Of a stretch of 8,180 nucleotides of DNA, positions 1 to 6,235 are shown in pieces. The stretch is from Planctomycetota bacterium (lineage in GTDB: Bacteria; Planctomycetota; SKW154), in contig JAOAAR010000072.1 in NCBI GenBank assembly GCA_026418755.1, forward strand, positions 1 to 8,180. Reading direction: 5' to 3'. Made by a program: the position numbers and the translations under genes. Every line of letters starts with the position of its first letter. The first letter of the stretch is position 1. Under the pieces are notes generated by a model. The model searched no databases. It was not told the origin of the DNA and saw only the letters and a program-made list of their open reading frames with translations.

Positions 1-2627
1 CCATTCTCCTCATACTCCTTGCCTCACTCCCCGCCCTCTTCTACGGAGCGGTCGAATTGTGGACAACTCTCATCTTCTTTTATCTCTCCCTCGCTGTGTT
101 CGTCCTTTCTCTTCTTTTACATCCTCCTAACCAAGCACCTTCTTCAGTCAAACTTCTTTTTCTTCTCTCTTCTTTTCCCCTAGTTATAGCAACACTTCAG
201 TCAATCCCTTTCTCTATTAGAATCGTCGAAACTCTCTCTCCGACAGCAGCCAGCCTCTATCGCAGTGCAGATGTGACTCTCTCCTCTCCCTTTTCTCTCT
301 CCCGTCACAATACCATCACCTTCATCTTTCAATATGGAGCCGCATTTCTCTCCTTCTGGGCAACCACCTTTTTTGTGAGAGGTCGCAGAACTTCCCTCGC
401 AATACTTTCAGCAATCTCCCTCAGCGCTGCAGGCTACACCCTATACGGATTCCTTTCCGCTCTTCTCTGGCGCTCCTCCTCCACAATGCCCAACATCCGT
501 TCAACCTTCGTGGGATATACCCACTTCGCCGCTTTCGCCGGCATCGGGCTTCTCTCCGCCCTGTCTCTCCTCTTCGCTAACCTCTCTATCCAATCGCAAA
601 AAAACTGGCACTCGCTCTTCTCCTCAACCCCTGATAGCCGATTCCATATCAAACTCCTTCTCCTCTTCCTCTCTGTCCTTCTGGCACTAGGAGTTCTCTT
701 CTCCGTTTCCCGTGGCGCCATAATCGCAGCGTCTGCAGCCTCCATCACATTCTTCGTCCTTTCAAAAACCCCCTCAGAACTCAAGTGGCAGCGGAGAATC
801 ATCCTCCTATCATTGGTTGCAGGCTTCACAGCACTGGCTCTTTACTTCGGAATTGAACCTGTCATCCTCCGATACAAAATGACCTTCGAGACGCCCGACT
901 CCCGCACACTCGCATGGGCAACCGCTATAAAAGCATTCTCTCTCTATCCATTAACAGGATGCGGCTTCTACGCCTTCAAATACGCCTTCTCTCCGCTTAA
1001 AACAGACCCCCGCCTATACGGCACCTGGGAAGAAGCACATAACGACTATATCAATTTTCTCGTCGAGGGAGGACTTCCTACGCTCATTCTCATCATCCTT
1101 CTCCTCTTCATCTACGCAAAAAGCATCAGTAGTATGCTCTCATCTGAAAGACGCCATATCCGCTACACCGCCGCCGCAGCGCTATCCGCCTGCCTCTTCG
1201 TCGGACTCCAGAGCCTCGGAGATTTTCAACTCCATATCCCTGCCGTCGCCATTTCATTTGCCATCCTATTAGGATGCGCTCTGGGGTTGAACATAAGCCG
1301 AAAAATGCGCTCTACCACCTCTCCTTCACCAAACCGTCCTTACCGCAAGTGGATTCTTTTCTCCACCATCCTATCACTCTCTTTCTTTCTTGCTCTTCTC
1401 TCCTATCCTTTCCTATCCGCCGACATTCTTCTTAAAAAAGCCACTCCTCTCTATAAGGAGGGAGAAGAAGAAAAGAACAAAGAGAAATTGAATGAGGCGA
1501 AAAGACTCCTTTCATCTTCTGTCTCTTTGAACCCACTCTGCGGAGAGGCTCATTTCCGCTTGGCACGCATCTGCTCTCTTCTCGGAGAGGAGGAAACAGC
1601 GCTTAGGAGTTTCGTAAAAGCCATCCATACAACCCCTGCAGAGCCCCGCTATCGCTACCACTACGCACTCCTTGTCGGTAGAATGGGAGACGAGGAGCGC
1701 GCAATATCGCTTCTTAAAGATTCTATCAAGTTAGACCCTACTTACGCTGAACTCCATTTTGAAATCGGCAGACGCCTCCTCATCCTCTACGAAAGAAAGA
1801 AAGACGAGAGACTATTAAACGATTCTCTGGCGTCACTCAAACGAGTACTGGAAATACATAAAGGGCGCCTGCCCGATACCCTCGATGTTGTGGCGAAATA
1901 TCTGCCCCAGAGAAAATACTTAAAAGCGGTGATTCCCCAAGAACTGTCTTACTACCTTGGATACTGCGAATACCTCATTCAGAAGGGAAAGTTCCTTTGG
2001 GCGGGCTACGAAGCCGAGTGGGCTCTCTCTAATTTTTCTCCCTCCGAAGAGAACCAAGACCTCCTCTCAAGGATGCATTATCTTCTCGGAGTCGCTTACT
2101 TAAACAGCGGTAGAGAAGAGAAAGCCCTTAACCATTTCCGTAATTACGCGGAGAGTTTCTCTAACAAATATCAGGCGATTCAAGATATTCAAACCGCTTT
2201 TCAGAGATACGGTAAATGGTGGGAAGCGCTTGATTTTTGGTCTTCTTTCTTTCTCGAAGAGTATGCTTACCGAATAAAACTGAACGAAGCGAGGGCGCTC
2301 GTTAATCTCGGAAAATACAGGCAGGCTTGGGACAGGTTAAAGATGATGGGGATAGAGAGCGATATCGAGACCAACGAACTTATGTATCTGTGCGCAATAG
2401 GAGAGGGCAGACCTACGATGGCACTGGAATACCTCGCTATGCTCCGCCATCTGCAGCCGAACAACATCAGATACATTCTCCAGAGTGCACAGATTCTTTA
2501 CTCCACAGGACGGAAAACCGATGCATTGCGCGCAGTCGAAGAGGCTCTTCGGATTCAACCCGACAACCCCGAAGCGCTTCATCTCCGCTCCCGACTGAAA
2601 GAAGAACTGTTCAACAGACCAAGATGA
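1..2627 (+). CDS. O-antigen ligase/polymerase-family membrane protein with C-terminal TPR region (5' partial)
   Basis: This is probably an inner-membrane glycosyl-transfer enzyme of the Wzy/WaaL (O-antigen ligase) superfamily, which joins or polymerises undecaprenyl-linked glycans on the periplasmic face. Numbering from the TTG at 57, residues 1-455 hold about a dozen hydrophobic segments. The family's conserved SRG motif is at 218-220, after a membrane segment. The long loop follows, with PLTGCGFYAF (298-307) and HNDYINFLVEGG (328-339); R219 and H328 match residues known to matter in this family. Residues 465-850 are a helical TPR region, clearest at 480-560, 672-700 and 805-846. TTG 57 is unlikely to be the true start: the frame stays open to the left edge (first full codon at 3) and encodes 18 further, mostly hydrophobic residues. 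Ligase, polymerase or protein O-glycosyltransferase cannot be told apart. The family call is firm; the substrate is unknown. Confidence 0.85.
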   Translation, partial: ILLILLASLPALFYGAVELWTTLIFFYLSLAVFVLSLLLHPPNQAPSSVKLLFLLSSFPLVIATLQSIPFSIRIVETLSPTAASLYRSADVTLSSPFSLSRHNTITFIFQYGAAFLSFWATTFFVRGRRTSLAILSAISLSAAGYTLYGFLSALLWRSSSTMPNIRSTFVGYTHFAAFAGIGLLSALSLLFANLSIQSQKNWHSLFSSTPDSRFHIKLLLLFLSVLLALGVLFSVSRGAIIAASAASITFFVLSKTPSELKWQRRIILLSLVAGFTALALYFGIEPVILRYKMTFETPDSRTLAWATAIKAFSLYPLTGCGFYAFKYAFSPLKTDPRLYGTWEEAHNDYINFLVEGGLPTLILIILLLFIYAKSISSMLSSERRHIRYTAAAALSACLFVGLQSLGDFQLHIPAVAISFAILLGCALGLNISRKMRSTTSPSPNRPYRKWILFSTILSLSFFLALLSYPFLSADILLKKATPLYKEGEEEKNKEKLNEAKRLLSSSVSLNPLCGEAHFRLARICSLLGEEETALRSFVKAIHTTPAEPRYRYHYALLVGRMGDEERAISLLKDSIKLDPTYAELHFEIGRRLLILYERKKDERLLNDSLASLKRVLEIHKGRLPDTLDVVAKYLPQRKYLKAVIPQELSYYLGYCEYLIQKGKFLWAGYEAEWALSNFSPSEENQDLLSRMHYLLGVAYLNSGREEKALNHFRNYAESFSNKYQAIQDIQTAFQRYGKWWEALDFWSSFFLEEYAYRIKLNEARALVNLGKYRQAWDRLKMMGIESDIETNELMYLCAIGEGRPTMALEYLAMLRHLQPNNIRYILQSAQILYSTGRKTDALRAVEEALRIQPDNPEALHLRSRLKEELFNRPR

Positions 2628-2645
2628 TTTTATCTCTTTCATGTG

Positions 2646-2651
2646 TATAAT
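2646..2651 (+). promoter_or_regulatory. Possible -10 box (TATAAT)
   Basis: A perfect TATAAT lies in the 53-bp gap between the O-antigen ligase-like gene and the next gene, 29 bp before its ATG. No good -35 hexamer stands 16-18 bp upstream; that stretch overlaps the preceding stop codon and reads like GATGAT. The box could give a transcript with a leader of roughly 20 nt. A chance match in an AT-rich spacer is also plausible. Confidence 0.3.
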
Positions 2652-2680
2652 ATAGAGGCGGTTGCTTTACGGGTTTTAAA

Positions 2681-3556
2681 ATGATTGCTTCTGTTGTCAG
2701 AGTTGTTGTGATACTTCTTTTCATCGCAGGAGGTTTCTCTGTGGTGAAACCGCTTAAAAACAGCCGATTTGCAATGTCTCTTAGGTCAAGTGACCCACAA
2801 GCGGTGAAGGAGATTCTTTACAGTTACACGCTGAACACAGAAGAGGTCGTCCTCCGTTTCATCGAAGAAGAGACAGCAGCCCATGGCGTCCACATCCCCT
2901 ATGTTTTAGCAGACGGTAGTAGAAGTGCTATGTTGCGACCAGAAGCAGCCTCTATCTTCTTCATAAGAAGAGACGGCAATGCCAAAAAGTTCGATTGGCA
3001 CGAAAGAGGGCATACATTTCTTATCGTAGCGGACGCCCCCTCCAACTGGTTCGTCGTATCAAGACTTCTCACTCATTTCCAGAGACAAAACCTTTCCTAT
3101 TTGCAGTTCTTCGTGAAGTCTACCGCACCGCTCTGGCTGGAAGTTGAAATCTCCCGAAGAGGACGCCTGGGAACCGCCTACACGGAGTATCTTGTCTTCA
3201 CTAACGCCGGGGAAGTCTTCTTTAACGGAGACAGAGTCAACCCCGATAGAGACTTCGTTTCAAGAGTCCAGAAACGCACAAAACGCACCGCCGGGAAACT
3301 GTTCATTCGCCTTGTAATTGAATGGGGCGTTCCGGTGCAGCGCGTGATGGACTACCTTTCACTTTTGCCTCAAGCAGACGCCATCCCCGTCCTCCGCCTC
3401 TTCTACCCTGACGAGAAGAATGACGAGTTTGTCCATTTTAAGGCGCTGCGAGAGAACCAGTGGAAGAATATTTTCGGCGAAGAGGAACAAGATGATGACG
3501 AGAAACAAGATGGAAACGGCGACCAGAAAAAAGAGAAGGAAGAGGAAGGAGAATGA
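2681..3556 (+). CDS. Unrecognised membrane-anchored protein with acidic, charged C-terminal tail
   Basis: I do not recognise this 291-residue protein with certainty. It has one N-terminal hydrophobic segment (about residues 5-22), then a soluble region, then a highly charged low-complexity tail (267-291, rich in Glu, Asp and Lys). Two segments look like beta-alpha-beta units: 111-147 (TFLIVADAP, then a helix, then YLQFFVKS) and 206-241 (KLFIRLVIE, helix, PVLRLFY). This loosely recalls the periplasmic fold of ExbD/TolR, but no signature residue confirms it. The charge around the membrane segment (R7 before; K23, K26, R29 after) does not clearly favour an outside C-terminus. The start is uncertain: ATG 2681 has a poor ribosome site, whereas GTG 2741 sits behind AGGAGGT. 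I keep 2681 because the stretch between encodes the membrane segment. The stop overlaps the next gene's ATG (ATGA), so the two are probably translationally coupled. Confidence 0.7.
   Translation: MIASVVRVVVILLFIAGGFSVVKPLKNSRFAMSLRSSDPQAVKEILYSYTLNTEEVVLRFIEEETAAHGVHIPYVLADGSRSAMLRPEAASIFFIRRDGNAKKFDWHERGHTFLIVADAPSNWFVVSRLLTHFQRQNLSYLQFFVKSTAPLWLEVEISRRGRLGTAYTEYLVFTNAGEVFFNGDRVNPDRDFVSRVQKRTKRTAGKLFIRLVIEWGVPVQRVMDYLSLLPQADAIPVLRLFYPDEKNDEFVHFKALRENQWKNIFGEEEQDDDEKQDGNGDQKKEKEEEGE
2728..2734 (+). promoter_or_regulatory. Internal Shine-Dalgarno-like AGGAGGT that could set an alternative start
   Basis: AGGAGGT lies 6 nt before an in-frame GTG (2741, followed by a second GTG at 2744). This is a far better ribosome site than anything before ATG 2681. 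It also encodes Ala-Gly-Gly inside the hydrophobic segment, so it may be coincidental. If used, it would give a form of the protein lacking the membrane anchor. Confidence 0.3.
3541..3551 (+). promoter_or_regulatory. Ribosome binding site inside the preceding coding tail
   Basis: A purine run, AGAGGAAGGAG, stands directly before ATG 3553. It also encodes the Glu/Gly-rich end of the upstream protein. The AGAGGA part is spaced about 6 nt from the ATG. Together with the ATGA overlap this supports the 3553 start and coupled translation. Confidence 0.6.
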
Positions 3557-4713
3557 GAAAGTTCAGTGCGCTATTTCTCTTTCTTGTTCTTGCTCCGCTT
3601 TTGGCGCAAGAAAAGCCGTTTGAACGGGGCGTCCGTCTCTTCAAGGAAGGAGATTACAAGGGTGCACTGGAATCGTTCCGTGAAGCGTTGAAGGAGAAAG
3701 AAGACGCTATTGTTAGATATAACATCGCCTCCGCTCTTTATCGCCTCGGAGAGTTTGAAGAATCTTCAAAGGAGTATAGAAGGGCGCTTGAAATAAAACC
3801 CGATTACGAAGCCGCCCTATTCGGACTTGCCTGCGCTCTCACCGCATCCGGCAAAACAAAAGAAGCGATAGATGCGCTCTGTTCCATCTCGACCGCCAAA
3901 CAGATGAAAGAAATCTTCCAACAACTGGCGATGCTCTCTCAACAATCGAAAAACGAAGTGGCAGAAGAGGCTTTTCTCACTCTTTTGTCTTCCCTTTCTC
4001 CTGATGATGTGCAAATCAAAATCCGCCTGTCGGAAGTGAAACTCCGATTGGGCGACCCTAATGGCTCTTTGAGCCTCCTCAAGTGTGTAGTGAAAGCGGC
4101 ACCTGAAAACTCTTCAGCACACCTTTTATCCGCCCTTTCTCTCCATAAACTTAATTGTATCAAAGAGGCCATAGATGAAGCAGAAATCGCCTTTTCGCTC
4201 GGAGAAAAAAGAGCGCTCAAAATTCTCGCTCAACTCTACATAGAGCAGGGGCTTTTAAGAGTCGCCGCAAAACACCTCTTAATGTTTGCTGAACAGAGCG
4301 GAGAGAGAAACTACATACTCGATTCCGCCCGTCTCTATCTTAAATCAGATGCACCAGAAGATGCTTTGAACGCACTCTCTCTTCTTCCTTCTGATTCTGA
4401 GACATCGGAATCTCTTTCCCTCGCAGCAACTGCTCTTAACCAGATGAGACGCTTCGATGAAGCCCTCTCAAAAATCAAAAAGGCGCTGCATCTTGAAGAA
4501 TCTCTCTCTATACGGCTTCTTTACGCTCAGATTCTCATAGACGCAGGAAGACTGGATGAGGCAGAAACAGAATATAGGACCATTCTGACTGAAGAACCAT
4601 CAAACCCCACCGCTCTACGCAAACTCGCAACCATTTTTAAGCAGACTGGCAGACAGAAAGAGGCAGAAGCGATTCTTAAGCAACTATCTCCTCCCTCAGA
4701 ACTGAAGCGATAA
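3553..4713 (+). CDS. Secreted tetratricopeptide-repeat (TPR) protein
   Basis: A 386-residue exported TPR protein, likely periplasmic, serving as a protein-binding scaffold. Residues 1-18 form a signal peptide: basic MRK, a hydrophobic core, and a probable cleavage after PLLA before QEKP. There is no lipobox Cys. The rest is almost wholly helical repeats. Clear TPR units with the usual W/L-G-Y/A-P pattern are at about 22-52, 53-86 and 87-113 near the N-terminus, and 284-315, 318-350 and 351-380 at the C-terminus; degenerate repeats fill the middle. TPR proteins of this kind carry no catalysis, so the partner is unknown. The 4-bp overlap with the upstream membrane-anchored protein makes that protein a candidate partner (inference). 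Its last 18 bp overlap the end of the convergent porin-like gene. Confidence 0.85.
   Translation: MRKFSALFLFLVLAPLLAQEKPFERGVRLFKEGDYKGALESFREALKEKEDAIVRYNIASALYRLGEFEESSKEYRRALEIKPDYEAALFGLACALTASGKTKEAIDALCSISTAKQMKEIFQQLAMLSQQSKNEVAEEAFLTLLSSLSPDDVQIKIRLSEVKLRLGDPNGSLSLLKCVVKAAPENSSAHLLSALSLHKLNCIKEAIDEAEIAFSLGEKRALKILAQLYIEQGLLRVAAKHLLMFAEQSGERNYILDSARLYLKSDAPEDALNALSLLPSDSETSESLSLAATALNQMRRFDEALSKIKKALHLEESLSIRLLYAQILIDAGRLDEAETEYRTILTEEPSNPTALRKLATIFKQTGRQKEAEAILKQLSPPSELKR
4696..4713. other. Tail-to-tail coding overlap of convergent genes
   Basis: The final 18 bp of the plus-strand TPR gene (stop TAA 4711-4713) also encode the last five residues and the stop (TGA, complement of 4696-4698) of the minus-strand porin-like gene. 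Both ends are intact. No stem-loop with a T-run fits between the genes, so each transcript must end inside the other gene and become antisense to it. Confidence 0.85.
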
Positions 4714-5844
4714 AACCACTCCTACTCTGTCGTCGTTGTCACCCACTCCAAAATAGTATCCGCTCCAGTATCTTCCGAAGTCTAACCTGCTCCAATAAAT
4801 GGAAAATCGCGCCCATATACTCAAATCACAAGCGACTCCGACAGTATATATCAGTTTCTTCCTGTGAGTATGATGGGTGAAGAATTTCATAAACTCTTCT
4901 TTCGGCGGGTCTAACATATCCCAGCGGAGAACAATTTGCGGTCCGTAGTTTCTGTCGAATCTGTCGTCCCATAGTTTGGGGTGCTTGTAAAAATAGATAC
5001 CCATCTCAATGTATGCACCGTCTGTTCGCTTTGTCTTGTCAGTCTCCGAATTGTCATTTCCGTGAATGTATTCGCCCCAGAGACGGAACTCTTTATACTG
5101 CACAGCAGCAAAGCCGCCAACACGGTCTCGGTTATACAATACTCCTGTGTTAGCATCCCGTCTGTCTCCATCATAAAGACTTCCGCCGAAACAGAAATGC
5201 CTCATAGGAGAGAACAAAAGACTCATAGCGAATGCCTTGTGACTCGTCGTATCAGTCCACTCGCCAACATACTCTCCGTTTAAAATTGCGAATTCATATT
5301 CCACCTTACTCCTGCCTGTCTTCATCTTCCCTCTGAAAGCGATGCCCAAATCGTAGAATCCCAATGTATCGTCAAAAAGCACTTCCAGAACCTGAGGATA
5401 GGGCAACCTTAAATCGTATCTGAACAGCCTTTGAGCATATCCAAACGGCACATCCATCAACCCGAATCGGAGTGAGAAGAGCCCTTTCCACTCCTCGCGA
5501 AGAATGAGTGGAATATCAACATACGCCTTGCGCAAGGGTGTTTTCTCGTCGGCGAAGTCAAAGAGAGTAACGGCAGTAACCCCTTCCAAATTTGCTGTCA
5601 GTTCCACCCAGAGTGCATCCAGATTGAACTTCTCGGGCTCGCTGTCGGAGTAACGATAAGACGCTACGGTACACAAGCGGTGCCTGAGCAACGGTCCTTT
5701 TTCATTTTCAGAGGGTTTTTCAGAAGGAGTCTCTTTGTTCTCCTTGTTCTCCGCCGGCGCATTTATCGGAGACGAATCGTCTGCGATAAGATACGCGGAA
5801 CCCAGAATAAAGAGGACAAACAGAACCACAAGGACGCGTATCAT
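4696..5844 (-). CDS. Porin-like outer-membrane beta-barrel protein
   Basis: A 382-residue protein with a signal peptide (residues 1-21, probable cleavage after YLIA before DDSS). A hydrophilic linker follows (22-50, rich in Glu, Asn, Lys and Pro). From about 55 the pattern alternates polar and aromatic/hydrophobic residues, typical of barrel strands, ending in GVVLSLQF. A terminal Phe is the usual signal for outer-membrane assembly by the BAM machinery. The segment FSLRFGLMDVPFGYAQR (123-139), preceded by KAYVDIPL, resembles the G-x-x-x-x-PFG region of OprO/OprP-type phosphate-selective porins and related barrels. This supports a porin-like call, not a specific substrate. Start ATG 5844 has AAGGGGA 7 nt upstream and overlaps the stop of the lipoprotein gene in an ATGA, suggesting coupled translation. 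A non-porin barrel of unknown role remains possible. Confidence 0.7.
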   Translation of the reverse strand: MIRVLVVLFVLFILGSAYLIADDSSPINAPAENKENKETPSEKPSENEKGPLLRHRLCTVASYRYSDSEPEKFNLDALWVELTANLEGVTAVTLFDFADEKTPLRKAYVDIPLILREEWKGLFSLRFGLMDVPFGYAQRLFRYDLRLPYPQVLEVLFDDTLGFYDLGIAFRGKMKTGRSKVEYEFAILNGEYVGEWTDTTSHKAFAMSLLFSPMRHFCFGGSLYDGDRRDANTGVLYNRDRVGGFAAVQYKEFRLWGEYIHGNDNSETDKTKRTDGAYIEMGIYFYKHPKLWDDRFDRNYGPQIVLRWDMLDPPKEEFMKFFTHHTHRKKLIYTVGVACDLSIWARFSIYWSRLDFGRYWSGYYFGVGDNDDRVGVVLSLQF

Positions 5845-6224
5845 ATTCTTTTCCCCTTAACAAGTTTGAATCCGAAACCACTCACCTTTACTCCTTTATA
5901 CCATAAAAGGAACGCCCATGGGAAAGGCGGTCCAAGCCTTTCCACTTTCAAGTGGCTTATGCCGTCTACACCCGCTTTCTGTGCTGCGTCTACCATCTCG
6001 GCAATAGCATCCTCTATGCTCACCACTCCGACAGGGATAAACCCGAATATGTTCGCTCCGTAACCCCTCACCTCAAAATACCCCCAAACAGTATGCTCCT
6101 CGATGGGTGCGCCTCCGAGTAACAGAAAATCTCTGTATCTTGAAAAATCCACCTTCTCTGTAATCGTGCATCCAGCCGTTCCAAGAAACAGAAGTCCAAC
6201 GATAGTAATATATAAACTTCGCAT
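5841..6224 (-). CDS. Small outer-membrane lipoprotein of unknown function
   Basis: A 127-residue lipoprotein. Residues 1-18 form a lipoprotein signal (R2, hydrophobic core), and the lipobox-like TAGC places the lipid-modified Cys at 19; Thr at -3 is less common than Leu. Thr at +2 is compatible with outer-membrane sorting under the E. coli Lol rule. The mature part has a strand ending in NIFGFIPVG (58-66), a helix with Ala-rich heptads (69-84), then GVDGISHLKVE (85-95) and a final strand pair. This layout recalls small TRL-like/YbjQ-like domains seen in lipoproteins, but the match is by pattern only. The ribosome site is weak (AAGTGA-like). The gene starts 11 bp after the acyl-CoA dehydrogenase and overlaps the porin-like gene by 4 bp. 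A role alongside that barrel in the outer membrane is the simplest inference. Confidence 0.7.
   Translation of the reverse strand: MRSLYITIVGLLFLGTAGCTITEKVDFSRYRDFLLLGGAPIEEHTVWGYFEVRGYGANIFGFIPVGVVSIEDAIAEMVDAAQKAGVDGISHLKVERLGPPFPWAFLLWYKGVKVSGFGFKLVKGKRI
5852..5858 (-). promoter_or_regulatory. Ribosome binding site of the porin-like gene
   Basis: On the minus strand AAGGGGA ends 7 nt before ATG 5844. It lies within the last codons of the lipoprotein gene and supports the start that gives a proper signal peptide. Confidence 0.55.
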
Positions 6225-6235
6225 ATAACTGTCAC

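Noticed and set aside
434..829. Minus-strand open frame of 131 codons inside the ligase gene
   Set aside because: It is antisense to a well-supported membrane protein, is rich in Arg and Glu as expected from the complement of Leu/Ser codons, and shows no family features.
2327..2650. Overlapping plus- and minus-strand frames at the end of the ligase gene
   Set aside because: They lie in alternate frames of the TPR region and are rich in Arg/Ser without structure. The TPR frame explains this DNA.
2628..2680. Possible terminator in the gap after the ligase gene
   Set aside because: I found no stem with a following T-run; only a TATAAT-like box is present.
4981..5283. Plus-strand open frame of 100 codons inside the porin-like gene
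   Set aside because: It is a shadow of the barrel-coding frame, with no ribosome site and no recognisable product.
5725..5760. Short imperfect repeat (CTCCTTGTT/GTTCTC) in the porin-like gene
   Set aside because: It encodes the Glu-Asn-Lys linker behind the signal peptide. Low-complexity codons explain it better than a DNA repeat element.
5680..6063. Plus-strand open frame of 127 codons across the porin-like and lipoprotein genes
   Set aside because: It is antisense to the signal peptide, ATGA junction and lipobox regions of two supported genes. The product has no coherent domain or ribosome site.
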